64,000 nt of DNA from Laccaria trichodermophora (GCA_018417955.1 JACTVC010000003.1:2604001-2668000); one strand, 5' to 3'; counted from the stretch's first letter, positions 37,597-52,137 are shown. The notes: generated by a model not told the origin, from the letters alone. Numbers and translations: made by a program.

Positions 37597-39904
37597 TCAG
37601 CATGATACGTCGGCTGCCTCCATAACCATTCGGGAGAACCTGCTTCTTCGACGTATTGCGGGACCATAGAAAAAGAGGATCTTTATACATCAAATCATTA
37701 GCGAGGCTAGATCATACCTTACGACAAGAACTAACTTACGAAAGGGATGGGCACCATAGCTGTGCCTAGGCATCCAAAAAGGGTATTGGCCCACTTGAAG
37801 TCAAGAGCCTTGTACATCTGCTTTGTGAATAGCGGAAACGCCATGCCTACAATGTTACCTGTACTTCGGATGTGATGTTACATGCACAGCGATCCAGATG
37901 GAATGCGTGACGTACGAGCGAGGCTCTGGCCTGCGAGTGCGGACGAAGCGAATGGGCCATAACTTTTATATGCATTATCAGTCCCTAGACGGTTTCCTAT
38001 CAGAAGGAAACACACCAATCCGCCAGATATGTAAAGACAGTATTGTAGATGGTGTACGCTGACCATGTGAAAAGGACGATGCCGATAGCTTGCACGCTCC
38101 AATGAACGGATGTGAAAGATGACCATGCGTAGATGAACATGGCTGTGGGAAGGAGGATGGCTGCGAAGCAAGCGCCATAGAGTCGTGCTTCAGGTCCTCG
38201 TGTAAGAACATTCTTACTGTGTAAAACGTGAGTTCAGGACTTGTGGAGAATATCACAACCACATACTGATAGAGGCGTTCTTGATACAAATTCGTTAGGA
38301 ACCCGAGGCCAGTGCCAATGCTTAATATGTCCCTTGAGCACCGGAAAAATGGGTAGCAAAGATAAACTTACATCATAGCAGTAAAGACGGTGCCAACTTC
38401 TCCGGTATTGAAACCATGGAGATTGGTGAATGTAAGCCCAACAGACCTAATGTGAGACCTTTAGAATGTGAATATTCGGAGTCGAGTTATGAGGAGCGTA
38501 CTCCAGCAGGCAGTAAGTGATTCCCCAAGCAAAGCCTATCCACAACTGTTGTACCATATCAGTGTTTTTCGTCAAGGGAGACGACCCATCTCAAACGTAC
38601 GCTGAAGCTCGAGACGATCATTTCAGTCAACATCAAATCTGTCAGACATATGAGCAACATCCGAAAAGAGCGCAATGAAACGGGGCGCACAGATAGGTCG
38701 TGTACATGAAATGTAGATCAGTGTGCGTAAGCTGGCGCGCTCGTCTTCTACCCTTGCTCGGTAACGTGGGTCTCCGGTTTCCTTTCTCAGTTTCCTAGCT
38801 ATCCTAGTTAGAAGGACGGCAGAGCGAGTTTCTCGCATGAACAATGGCAACAGTAAAAGATAGAATCCGCAGATTCTGGTGAAAAGGCTAAATTAGAGCC
38901 TGACTCTGAAAAACGGGGTTTTACTTGCATCATTTGGATCCACTGAATCCATTTCCATCCGAGTCTCGGATTCATCTCAATCCATCCAGCAAATACTGGC
39001 CCGAGTCCTGTACCACCAACGGCGGCCGCGGAAAATATGGCCATCGGGAGTCCTCGTCTAGAGATTTGATGAGTACAAAGCGTATTCTGGAGGAAAGATA
39101 CGCACTCTTTGGACGACCATATGTCCGCGACGGTACCTCCGACCATGGTGGAACCCGTTGATCCAAAAGCACCCTGCAGAAAGCGTGCAATGATAACAGT
39201 TTGTATGTTCTCCGAACTGAGAAAGAATTTGAGAACACGGAGTAAGCAGTAGACATCATCTGGCGTACAGAGCAATCATCATATACATCAGCAAGAAGCC
39301 AATACCGGAGCCATAATACAGGGGGAGCCGGCCTAACTCCTCACTGAAAGAGGCGGATACAAGAGGTGTTATTCCAAACGCAAGCGCGTAGACACTTAAT
39401 CCGATTGTGGCTTGGAAATCAGTACAATTGAGGTCTCTTGTCATAGACGCGAATCCGAGATTGTATGCGCCTGCAGTTCCGGCTGCCATGGAAGGCAATC
39501 AGAAATCAAAGCAAGCAAGTTAATAGCTTAGCTCACCTGAAATAACAGTGGAAAAGCAGGCGAGGACTGTTATGCCCCACTTTTTCTTTCGTGAAAAATT
39601 GATAGGATTGCGTTTGTCACCTTCCTTAAACTCAATCTAAAATCGCCAATGATAACCCCCCGTTGAGTTGAGGAATAAAAACAACAGGTCTACTCACGTA
39701 CAAGGGCTCTTCTAACCCCTTCTCCCCACCAAAATTTAAAGCCTCAGAATTCCGACGGATATGAAATGATGATACACTGATCCTTGGGTCCAATTGGTGT
39801 TCGTGTACATTGACAAAAGACTTGATCTCCACGCCCTCCTTGTCAGCATCGACGGCAGATGCCTCGCGTTCTATTGACTGCTCCGTGTGTGTTGTGGAAT
39901 CCAT
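37597..39904 (-). CDS. MFS transporter, DHA1/polyamine-type
   Basis: This multi-exon gene starts at the ATG at 39904 (MDSTTHTEQSIEREASA) and ends in TGA at 37597-37599 after FFYGPAIRRRSRFSRMVME. Membrane signatures in order: YNLGFASMTRDLNCTDFQ, TIGLSVYALAFGITPLVSAS, SEELGRLPLYYGS, IIARFLQGAFGSTGSTMVGG, TVADIW, RGLPMAIFSAAAVGGTGLGP and WKWIQWIQMM. These are typical of the fungal drug:H+/polyamine antiporter family with 12 membrane segments. A basic central loop follows (RIARKLRKETGDPRYRARVE). It is expected at the plasma membrane; the substrate cannot be told. The last exon was set by the acceptor that yields the conserved YGPAIRRRS ending. Confidence 0.8.
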
Positions 39905-40807
39905 CCAAATTAATTTGAAGCAACTCAAGTTCGCTGGAACTTATATAGGTCCCATGTGCACCATGAGTCATTGGATAAAAAAATATTCTTTGAAAAGGTC
40001 AGTCGATGATATCTGGGACAGCGAGGCACGCACCCGTCGCCGTCGGTGCCACAACAGCATCCTGTGTCGGCAAAGGGTAGCAGGAGCTTGAAGGAATTCG
40101 CCTCCTGACTACGTACAAAGACTCTTTCTGGGAAAACGAATTCTACGATGGAAGGCACGATTTCGCCAACGAGGTGTGCCAAGGCCAATAAAAGGAGCAA
40201 ACCTACTTCTGGCTTGATCATCAGCCGACAGCCGACTCGGACCAAACTTTTTGTAAGCAAACTCCTTTTGACCTTGACTTCCACTTATTCGACTTGCTCT
40301 GCACCTCGGGGAGGTGCAGCTGCATCGCCGTCTACTTTTTCTCGGTCGAAATCGAATTTACGCATTGTTTATTCACTGCACCTGCAGAAACGAGCCAGGC
40401 ACTGACTCTCGCGCGGTATTCAACATTTATGAATGAAGTGTCCATCAACAACTTAATATGTGCTCATTCGACTTCCCTTTCTATCTGTGGTGTGGGGTTT
40501 AAGGCTTGAGCCCTTGAACCCTTAAGCGCTGGCGCAGCACTTTCATGGGCAGAAGGGCTTCCTCTGACGAACGAAACAAATGGCCGGTCATATGTCATGA
40601 ACTTGTGAGCTTGAAGTTCTGGCAGTTGCTTAGGGTATCTTGAAACGCGTGCTCTATAACTCGCATTCATGCTGGTTGATCTCTGCCTTCGTCACATTCA
40701 AAACGCAGATGCCGTCTCTACTGAGCAACGCGCGCCAAGACGATATATATTCTCCTATGTCCCCATTCTACTGATCCTCAGGTTCCTTCCTTCCTTAATT
40801 TATTGAG
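39905..40807. other. divergent promoter region, no gene seen
   Basis: The 903-bp gap between the MFS start (minus) and secreted protein 2 (plus). Short frames overlap on both strands without domain features. A stretch near 40294-40325 contains an imperfect inverted CACCTC/GAGGTG pair. Confidence 0.4.
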
Positions 40808-41968
40808 ATGCGGTCGTTTCTCTCTCTCTTAGCTCTGGCAATCCTCAGCCTCGCCTGTCTTTCTGTAGCCGCAGGAGATTCGGAGGAAACGTCTCCTGCG
40901 ATGCGTATTTTTAGCTTCCAGCGCAGAGGAACTCCCACTCGCACATTCCAAAGATCATGGGCAAAGTTGTCAAACGCACAGCGACTGGCCAGAGGGTTGC
41001 CATTGAAAGCTCCTGTTCGCAAATCTAAAACTGGTCAGTAATTTTTGTCGATGGAGTTCACTCATCTGACGTTCTGCAGTCATCATTCGCCAGATGCCTT
41101 CCGCTGGCCCCCCTGTTACCAAAATGGGAATGATGCAGGTTACCAACGTTGATACGGGAGAGTCTGTTGGCTATATCTCTGCGACTTTCTTGTTGACTGG
41201 TCACTTGGAATTCACGACCGATGTGGCCAAGTCACTGGAAATCTCTTTTGTTGTTGATTCCTTTGCAACCACTGCAACAGGTCTTCGAATTATAATGGAT
41301 GTAGGTCATTTTTTTATCCACTTTTGTGAGAGCCGTAGTTGATGCAAATGATCATAGGATTCGGATCAGTCGACTGATTTTCCAATTCTTGGCCTCATTC
41401 AAGGACGCGACAATCTCGACGGCAACATTGGTTCTTCAAGTTTCAAGTACGTATAAATTTTCCGTTGGAGAAAGTCATACTTACGCACCACTGCGCAGCT
41501 ACCTCTACCTGGGAGGTGTCGCTCTGCCAGGAAGTAAGTCTATTAGTCTTTTTGCGCTCAAGCTGTATCTTGATTGACTTTCTACAGCTGCTTCCGGCTC
41601 TATTGCAAGCCTTATGGACAACACTTATACCAACGCCACTGCTATCTCGAGAGCTTCGGAAACAGACGTCGTACGTACCAATTGATCAAGTCTATTCAAC
41701 GCACTGTTGAGCAAATTCCGGCCTCATCATTAGTGGTCTATCAACCTAAACACCGGCCTAATTACACCGCAATGGGTCAACGAGGATGGTAGTAGGTGTA
41801 CTAACTCTGAAGTCATCGATGAGGACCTGACGTTTCATTCTAGCCATTGTCACAATCACTGAGCTCTTCTCTCAAGGTACAGCCCTATATGCTGGAGGCA
41901 ATTCTTCTGCTTTCAATGAGGTTTATAGCAGTCCGATATTCAAATATGTGAGTCCACTTTCAAGCTAG
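40808..41968 (+). CDS. secreted protein, NAQRLARG family, copy 2
   Basis: The ATG at 40808 opens a signal peptide (MRSFLSLLALAILSLACLSV) followed by LSNAQRLARGLPLKAPVRK. Later exons read MGMMQVTNVDTGESVGYISA, LEFTTDVAKSLEISFVVDSF, PILGLIQGRDNLDGNIGSSS, NYLYLGGVALPG, TNATAISRASETDV, WSINLNTGLITPQWVNEDG-like and LYAGGNSSAFNEVYSSPIF. The exon order matches copy 1 one for one, though residues diverge, so this is an old duplication. The 3' end is uncertain: read-through ends at 41968, while splicing as in copy 1 would end near 42030. Confidence 0.65.
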
Positions 41969-42486
41969 GGTCTCAGTTGTCACTGACTCCCCCACGCGAG
42001 ACCCTCACATTCGTTCCCTATGTCTAACGCTGTCTTTTCCCTTCACGTACACGTCGCCTTCTATCGGAGAAGACTTATACCCTTGAGCAAATGAACAATG
42101 TCGTGCTCACGTTTTCTCCTCGGACACTTGTTATTACTATTAGGTGCTGCTCTTCGTCTTGTCACCTTTCGCGTACAATCTGTGAATATAGAATTCTATA
42201 TCTTCCTTCTGAATGCATTACATTGCTATCCCTTTTGTGCAGACAGGAATTGAGTTGTGGTGACCCAACGCTATGTACTCCTATTCTAGAGTTTGATATC
42301 TGCTTACGTACCTTTTCTTTCGACATCACTCCAAGTACAGCCAGCACTGGACTACCAGTCCGACGTTTCCTTGAGCACTTCTTCATCGGGAGCGCCCACC
42401 TTTCCTTCGATTTAGTTTTGGTTCTTGAAGTCGTCCTACCGTTGTGCCGCCCATCCTCTCCTGACGCCCGCTGAAGGCCTCAAATA
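41969..42486. other. gene-free stretch before the RabGAP gene
   Basis: 518 bp. A 127-codon plus-strand frame (42091-42474) lacks recognisable features. The interval probably holds the 3' end of secreted protein 2 and the RabGAP promoter. Confidence 0.4.
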
Positions 42487-45400
42487 ATGTCGACCATCTC
42501 GACGGCACTTCGTCATTTCAAGGAGCCGACCAAGGAACAGCTAACACAAATATTCTTCTCTTTACCCGCTGGAGATGAAGCTGGTCAAAGTGGGGGGATG
42601 GATCAGGAGAAGATGGACATCAACGCTGTCCTTAGCCTCGGTGAAGCGATTGAGGACTCATACGTGAGTTATCATGCTTCGTTTGTAGGACCATTCGTAT
42701 TCATAATGTTCCTCGAAGGCTGGGAAGCTGCATATAATGCCACCATATCTGGCGTTTGCTTCATTGGATAGAAAGTCTGTCCGGTTTACCATACCATTGT
42801 CTACAATCCGGCGGGTGGAGAGGTTGAACGCACGGGCTGGCATCTACGCCTTGAGTCTTCTGCTATGGCATGGAATGAAGATCGTTCGTCCTTTTTCACA
42901 TATTCTTCGAGAGGTGTCTCAAGAAGAGTCACCAGATTGTGCAATTGACATCCCTTCGGCCAACGGCAGACCTCTTCTGCTCCCTTCTCCGAGATGCGCT
43001 CAAGGTTGAACTTCAACGTGGGCAAATGAAACTAGTGAAGAGTTTCGTCAAGACATGCTACTCAGAAGCCCTCGTCTCTACATCCTCGACAGTCGGGGAG
43101 AATGAACGCGAGGATGGGAGTTTGATAAACGAAGACAAGGATGCAGAATCAGATATTGTTTATCATGGTGGGCTGGGGCTTAAGTTCAAATTCCCGGGCG
43201 ATCCAAAAAAGTATGTGTTCTCCATTTCTTTAACCCCACCCCCTCAGACTACGCCCCAGACTGCGGGAAGCATCAAAAATTAAGCTATGGACCACTTACC
43301 TTCGTTGTAAGCACCATTTCTGATTTTCAAAAAACTCCCTGATCAACCTGTACTAGCTCACGGTCGCAATCTCACTCTCCTTCGTTATCCACAATGTACG
43401 CGTCTTGTTCAAGTTGGGCTACCGAACAGACTACGAGGTGAAATGTGGGAAACTCTTTCTGGGTCAATCTATCTGCGGTTCTCAAATCCTGGATACTACG
43501 ACCGGCTTTTGGAAGAGTACGCGGGAAGCACGAGTACGAGCACGGAAGATATCGAGAAAGATCTTCACCGTAGCTTGCCTGAGTACGCGGGCTATCAATC
43601 CGAGGCGGGAATCGGTGCCCTTCGTCGGGTTCTGCAGGCGTATTCATTCAAGAATCCAGACCTCGGATATTGTCAGGTATGTCTCTTTGCACTGTCACTC
43701 ATTTGACTCTCTCGACATCCTCCAGGCGATGAACATTCTGGCAGCCGCTATCCTGATGTGAGTCCCGTCGTCCTCCCCTTAAATCGGGAGTCTTGACCTT
43801 TTATATTAGTTATATGTCGGAAGAGCAAGCCTTTTGGCTTCTTGAAGTCCTCTGCGATCGACTGCTTCCCGGTTACTATGCGTAAGTATGGTACCACTCC
43901 CTTACAGGTTATCTGAACTTCATCTTGCAGGCCCTCCATGCATGGTACGATGCTTGACCAACGCGTGTTTGAATCCCTTGTGCAGCGGTGCTTACCCATT
44001 ATCCATGAACATTTCCGACTTGTCGACGTCCAGTTATCTGTCGCGTCATTGCCTTGGTTTTTGAGTTTGTGAGTGTTGGCTTCCAACGATGAACGCAAAA
44101 CATGATTAACATGAATCCCTCACCTCCAGATACATCAACAGCATGCCTATGGTTTTCGCGTTCCGGATAGTGGACTGCTTCTTTTGTATGGGACCGAAAG
44201 TCTTGTTTCAAGTAGGGTGAGTGACTTTGTCTATATTGTATCTTGTTATGTTGACAATCCCCGTAGCTTAGGTCAGTTTTATATTGACTCCATGATTTGG
44301 ATGATCTAACTCATGCTCATTAGCAATTTTGAAGATTAATGGGGAAGCCCTGCTTCAAATACAAGATGATGGAGGGTTTCTCAAGTATGTTTCCACTCAA
44401 GATCTCGAGGATGGTTTCTGATCTTGATTACAGTCTCATGCGAGACTACTTTGCCTCCCTCGGCGAGTCTGCTCACCCGGATTCCTCTGATCCTCGAGCA
44501 CGCGCTATCACTCGGTTCCAGGAGTTACTTCTTGTGTCCTTCCGAGAGTTCTCAGTCATCACGGACGAGACGATCCTAACTGAGCGCAGGCGCTTTAGGA
44601 GTGAGATCATCCATAGTATCGAATCATTCTCCAAACGCTCTGCTGTGCGGAATTTAAAGAGTCTGGGGCGATTCACGAAAGAACAAGCTGGCTTGATCTA
44701 CGATGCGCTGTACAAGGCCATGTGCATCGTACCCCCGCCACCTGCGGCTGCGCCAGAGAAGGCTTTGTTCACGACGGGTGAAGGTAATGAAGCGAAGCCT
44801 GAGACGAGGATTGGTCTACGTACTTTCCAGCATTTCCTTAGTGAAATTGCGACCTGGGCTAGGGACGAAAAAATCGTGATGAATGGCTTCCAGGTTAGCC
44901 TTTTCTTTCTCACTCTGAGAAACCTTTCAAATGAACCAACTGTTTGTATAGCAACGCATCGACCGAGAAGTTGCAGAGCACGAGTTCATTGACAGATTAT
45001 TCTATTTCTGGGACACGTCTTGCAAGGGGGCGTTGTCATTCCAGGTATGAGGTTTTCGAACTGTCCCTTTTCACGTTCGACTTACTTGATGGGGTAAGGA
45101 TCTCGTCTCTGGTTTGGACGGCGTGATGTTCAATGACCTGATGGAGAACATTGAATGGTTCTTCAACCTACATGACAAGAACAAAGACGGATTCCTCACG
45201 AAGGATGAAGTCCTAACCCTTTCTGAGTCATTCCTGGTTTGTCTCATCTGCTGAGATCACTGGAATCGCCCTGATGGTTCTGTTTAGTTCATTTTCCGAT
45301 ATGAAATTGGCGATGCATATCTAGGAGCAGTCAGCCGCTTTATGACAAATGCATTTGAGTATGGCGATGCGCTTCTTCCTCAGTCAGAAGAGACCAAAGA

Positions 45401-46332
45401 GGATGATTCCGAGCCAGAATCGCCTCGACCTGTAGAATCTAACCAGCCATATCTAAATCTTGCTACGTGAGTTTTTGTGTCCTCCGATATCCCAGAAGAT
45501 GCTGACAACGACTGTTAGTTTCCGAATGGTGGTTCTCGCTGATGAGGTGCTCGAGTCTTTCTATGAGACTGACTTGTCAGCTTCATTTAAGCTGCAACAT
45601 CTCCCCGAGATGGAGTTGCCAATATCAAGCAGCGGCTTCTTAGGTGATATCTGGTCTTCAATAGCGACGGACAGTAATAAGAAGATATTCAACATATTTA
45701 CTGATGAAATCGGGAAAACGATTGGGAAACATCAGGTGAGTGTCACACTTAAACTAGTGCGCCAAGGTTGACCTTTCTTCAGGTCGTCCACCGGCCATCC
45801 ATTGGAAGATACACCAAGCTGGAGGAGCCGAAAGCCCGTGAATCTCTTCTCACTCCTTCAATGCGCAAATCCCCATCAAAGTCGAGTCTTTCTGGCTCTA
45901 CTTCCTCTCCGGCTCCATCACCACCATCGACACTTTCAGTCAACATCCCGTCTGAGGAACAGAAGTCTTTGCCAGCCGTACCAGAGAGTGGAAGCCTTTC
46001 TGCCATGCCGATGATCCAAGTTGTCAATGCCGCGCTTATGGAGCGAACACCATTTGCAATAGACGATGCAAAGGATGATGACGATGACGATGACGACGAC
46101 TTTGGCGATGGGGATAATGATGATCAGGTCCTGGACGAGGCATGTTCTTTCTTTGAGCTTTTCTTCCAGCGTTACTTATCGACGATTGTAGGTGGATGCT
46201 TTTCTTGAGGCCCATGATTCTGGGTTGACTGAAGAGGACAAGGAAGTGGCCAATGGTACGTGATCAGTTCCTTCCTTTCCAGATTCAACTAAATCCTCTC
46301 CAGATCTGTTACACGCAGAACCTTTGAAGTAG
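42487..46332 (+). CDS. RabGAP: GRAM-TBC-EF-hand protein (TBC1D8/9, Gyp2/Mdr1-like)
   Basis: The gene starts at the ATG at 42487 and ends at TAG 46330-46332 through more than 15 exons. A GRAM-like segment comes first ([37 protein letters not shown]). The TBC domain follows: [56 protein letters not shown] (TBC finger region), [52 protein letters not shown]. The linker has [19 protein letters not shown]. Near residue 750 an EF-hand loop reads [12 protein letters not shown]. The C-terminus is Ser-rich, then acidic. This domain order is that of TBC1D8/9. TBC proteins speed GTP hydrolysis by Rab GTPases in membrane traffic. One exon is only 5 nt (44267-44271). Confidence 0.85.
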
Positions 46333-46597
46333 ATTCCCATTCCGTATCTTAAAATTCTCCCTGGAGCCCCACATGGACAACCTTTTGTTTTCGTGTCGAT
46401 GCTGTTCTGTCTGCCAGATTCGATGCCGAGCGAGCTCATAGTTCACTCCCCGTTGATTATGCGATGTATATATCCTTGGTATGCAAGGGCAGGCGATGGA
46501 TGATGAGGTGGATGTACATTAGAAATACATACAGAGGGTATATAGCGCTGAACAACGAGAGCGGAGGTGATGAATATAAGGGCTGTGAGACAGCTAT

Positions 46598-48084
<1,487 letters not shown>

Positions 48085-48267
48085 CTTTATAGCAGGATTA
48101 TCGTCAAGTTTTAGTGAGTATTGAGGACTGATGATGGGCAGCTCCAAAAGCTAACAACTAATAACACCAACAATCAAGGTTCCCACTACTCCTTGGCTTC
48201 TCCAGCCCAACTGCGATTTTTCTTGGTCTTGATTGCCTTCAACGCCGCAGTAAAATGAGATCTCCCC

Positions 48268-48465
48268 TACAGTGCCTTGCATAATGCTTTGCAGCGTGAA
48301 TTTTTTTAAATTGTATTTGGCTGTGTTTAAACTGGACCTAATATGTCAATTCCCTCCTATTCCGGACAGGGATCATTTCGTTGGGCCTTGGTTGTGACCA
48401 CTACAAATATAATCAAATACGATTTAAAAAAATTCGTGCTGCAAAGCATTATGCAAGACACTGTA
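48268..48465. mobile_element. MITE-like imperfect inverted repeat
   Basis: The 61-bp arms are 48268-48328 and 48405-48465, separated by 76 bp. Reverse-complementing the right arm aligns base for base with the left, sharing for example CTTGCATAATGCTTTGCAGC. The roughly nine mismatches I can see are all transitions. This looks like a small non-autonomous element or hairpin. No target-site duplication was confirmed. A 164-codon frame (48343-48837, plus) runs through the right arm and is therefore not called. Confidence 0.6.
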
Positions 48466-49138
48466 ATACTCAATCTGTTGGAACAGTTTGAAGTCTATGA
48501 AGCTCCATTCCCAGGCTTTGTTGATTCCCCTAGTGTGCGTCGCATGGGAATTCCAGGATTTCAACAACTTTCTAGATTCGTCAAGCAGCACAATGCGGGT
48601 GTGTCGGAATCTAAACTAATCACCGAGAGCGCAAATTTACTTCCTCATAGTTTGTGTCTGATTGGATCGAGTGTTGGCTCCAAGTCCCTTCGGGTTGAAG
48701 ATGTGTCGAGTCTGTCGACCGCTCGGGCCTTCGATTACCGCCATTTTTCGAAAAGAAAAAAAAAACACTCTTTGGCAGTGATTGAGGGAATTCCAGCCTG
48801 GCTCAGTTCGTCAGTCGGTCGTACCTTGACCGCATGAACCTGCGCGAGGCCAAAGCTTTTGAAGGCAGGTTCCCATATCAGGACAAGCTAACCTCAATTT
48901 AGCCAAAGTCAACCTTGTTTCTTTCTCGGTGAGGATCCAATAGGAGCCAATAGGATGCGTTCGTGTCGCGTTGATTGCCTTTGGGATCGCCGATTGGGTT
49001 TATGGAGATTTCCTAGATCGTTTTCCCCCGATTTGAGCCTCCCACCTATATGAGATCGCGAACGCGTCGTTTTTGTACCCACCTCGCGTCCTTCTCAACT
49101 TTGCACACCTCTATAGTCATCTTACCCCTCATCCCCCC
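48466..49138. other. upstream region of the TEA-domain gene
   Basis: 673 bp with no confident gene. It presumably contains the promoter and leader of the TEA-domain factor starting at 49139. Confidence 0.4.
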
Positions 49139-50760
49139 ATGTCCGACTCGAGTTCCTCAGGAGATGGCGTCGTTTTGACTCCTAGCCTGTTTTCGACCTC
49201 GTCTATGTCGGACTTCTCACGTCCACACGACCACACTAGCCCCCATCATGGAAAAAAGGTCAAGGGTACCGGCAGGCATTCTTATAAACAGTCTCCGCGA
49301 GAGAAGGAGGCCGTTTGGCCTGATTTTTTAGAAACGGCGCTCCTTGAAGGTATATACGTCGTTTCTAGGCTTCAATTAGGATGATAACATCGCCCTTTTT
49401 CAGCTCTGACAATTTATCGCCCTACTTCGAGCAAGGCTCCCCAGAAATTACTTCGGTTTCCCAAGCGTAACGCGTTCATATCCAACTACATATTCAAGGT
49501 TACAGGCAAACGGCGAACTCCCAAACAAGTCGGGAGTCGTCTCCAGCAACTACGCGAAACTTGCACATCGGAGGACAGTAAGTCTCGTAAATATTTCGAC
49601 TGTGTCATCCGAACATAACCGTTTTGCATGTTAGTTCTGACTCTCATACAATCGAAGGAATTTCCTGACCTACCGCCTAAAGTTTCCCAGCTCAAGCAGG
49701 ACGCTCCTGCTCCGGATCTACAGAAGAAGCGCCCTCCCCCTCTGGGAAGTAATTCGTCGATGAGCACACTCTCTCCGGACTCATCGACACTTTACTCGAG
49801 TTCTCCTTGCACCTCACCGACGTCTTCTGGCTTCCCGGATCACGACCAGGGATCCTCCAGTAACTCCACAATCACGCTGAGCGTCTGTCCTCGGCATCTC
49901 GTCCACGTCGACTTAAAGCCATACGAAGTCGATCTTCCGTCCAACTGGATGCATCAGCCTTGGACAGGGGTACAACCCGCGACGTTCACGCTGGATCTCG
50001 ATGAGTCTCGTTTGTCCGACTCTCCCATGAATTGGCAGCGCAGAATAACAGTTCTTGCCCCACGCCCCGTTTGGGCATTTGTTCCCACTATCGTCTTCAG
50101 CGCCTCAATGCTCTCGCCCAACTCGGAGTATGAGACCTTTTTCGCTGTGCACGACGTCAACGGCAATGCTTTCTACAAGGAGGTCACCAAAATCGAGCGC
50201 GTTTCTACTGTGTCAGGCGACATGCCGATGCTCTACAGGACCAGCCTCATTCCCAACTATTGGGCCACTCTCGCAAGCAAAGCTTCAGGTTTGTACTTTA
50301 GAGCCGTCGCCACTTCCTAATGTCGGAAATTAATTCTTCATGATTAGATCTTCGACAATATACTATCGTTCAGGACATTATGGAAGTTGGCGTCCCCGTA
50401 GATTATGTGAATCGGCCTCAATGCTCCATCGTCTATAAGTTCGACTGCTCTCCTTTGTCCCCAATTCAGATCTCGCCCGATTCGCTCCCTTCCTACTACC
50501 CCTCGTATCCTCAAGATCCGCCCCAACTCCAGCCGGACTACTATCTTTACTCCCAACCGAATCTCTCCTCCATTCCCTCGGCGGTGTTCGACGACACCGA
50601 ATTCTCAGCGGCACAAATGTTGCCCATGAACGACTTCCCAATTTGGATTGATTATTCAACCGCAAACTGCTACGCTCATTCCATGTATACCCCAACAACG
50701 AATCTTAACGAGAGCGATATTTCCGCCTCCCTTCCTTTCCGCGACTTTTTCCCCTACTGA
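49139..50760 (+). CDS. TEA/ATTS-domain transcription factor (AbaA/TEC1-like)
   Basis: Four exons join across introns near 49350-49403, 49579-49634 and 50289-50347. The TEA DNA-binding domain lies at about residues 55-130: AVWPDFLETALLEALTIYRP, then LLRFPKRNAFISNYIFKVTG and KRRTPKQVGSRLQQLRETC, the signature recognition helix. The middle is Ser/Thr/Pro-rich. Residues 220-370 form a beta-rich region (RHLVHVDLKPYEVDLPSNW, WRRITVLAPRPVWAFVPTIV-like) ending in MLYRTSLIPNYWATLASKAS and IVYKFDCSPLSPIQIS, reminiscent of the C-terminal half of fungal TEA factors. The tail is Tyr/Pro-rich and ends SLPFRDFFPY. TEA factors bind CATTCC-like sites and control development in fungi; targets here are unknown. 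Confidence 0.85.
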
Positions 50761-52137
50761 TTAGTCGCAAGAGACCTCCAAATGTTGTTGTATTTATTGT
50801 GTACCTCAGGTGCATATCGTCTAGTATCACCTATGCAATTCGTGAGTTGCAACTTGCAGTATTTTTTCCTTTGCTGATTTTTCTTTTCTCCAGCATCTCA
50901 TGCTCCATATTATTCCCGCTATATATTCGTTCTCGACTAATGGACGCCATTATTTATCTTCTACTCTTCCACACCCTCCTTCTTTTACAAAATTCCAAAA
51001 TTCCCCTTGTACCCAACGTTATTCAAAATTTGAACACCTTTACGTTCGCAGATTTCATCTTGCACCTTTTACGCTCCTTAAAATTTGTGAATTTATAGGC
51101 CTCGTGTAGCGCTATCACCTTGTTGTATGTTGTGTAATTACTACTTCGACTTAAAGCCTCGTTCGCGCGAAATGACTTCTCCCCACCTACCCTCCGAGTG
51201 GAAAGGAGCACCCTCGATCTCAAAACGTCGAAGGCCAGCTAACATTTTTTATCAATGCGAGGCGCCACGGATCCTTCCGAAAACGATCCAGATCCTGGTC
51301 AGGGCCAACCTTGATGTAAGTCCTCCGGATCAAGAGGATTTGCACGGTTGCGCGGATGAGAACAAGCGACCTCCGAGCCGTAGTATCGGGGGACTGTCTT
51401 TCGCACAAATTTCTCTCCTCAGAAAATTTGGTTGACGGTAACTCGCACGTCCGAGTTTTCCAGCCGTTCCAGAACATTTTTAAGACCAAGGCTCGCGCGT
51501 TCAGCGTGCGTGGATGGACTCCGGTTATCGCGGAACAAGCCTATCGACCTGCAGACTTTTTAGGCCATGAAATTCTTCCTTCAGCCGTAGTACTTCAATC
51601 AACACTTCACCTGTGACCTCCCACTCCTCGCGGACGCCGCGAATATTATTCCTCGTTTTAGGGATATGCGTCCTGCAATTGCCAACGGCTGAGGATCCCT
51701 CATACTCTGTATTGCTAAAAGCCTTGCAATCAGAAACGCTCGGCATCGTATCGGAAGGATTTTTGATGTTCATTTATTAGCAATTTGCCTTCAGACCAGG
51801 AGGTGCCAGTAAGGCCAAGCTTTTCAAGAGCGTTGGACGTAATCTCGATTCAATTTCTATTTCCTAACCATCCAAATATAGCCACCGTCATCCATAGACG
51901 ATGTCCGAGCTTTCGGAGGTGTATATTAAATGGCTTTTCCACACACAGCTCATTAAAAAAGGCCGGATACATATAGGTACCTTGTCCGACCTGTGTCGCT
52001 CCCGAAATAATGCTAAGCATTTCCGGGATCAAATTCTTGCCGACAGGAGCCTCGGCCCACTACGCCTTTCCCACTGAGCGTGCCATGACCATTGAAAGGC
52101 CGTAGGTCGTTGAAGATTAGCGGCGCCTCCACGGTGT
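50761..52137. other. gene-free stretch
   Basis: 1.4 kb between the TEA gene and the tandem duplication. Several plus-strand frames near 51127-51616 overlap one another in different frames without domain patterns. No repeat match to the adjacent duplication was found. Confidence 0.4.

Noticed and set aside
42091..42474. 127-codon plus-strand frame before the RabGAP gene
   Set aside because: No domain pattern; it lies where the 3' end of secreted protein 2 and the next promoter are expected.
48343..48837. 164-codon open frame starting MSIPSYSGQGSF on the plus strand
   Set aside because: It runs through the right arm of an inverted repeat (48405-48465), shows no domain pattern and has no splice or codon support. 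It is probably chance.
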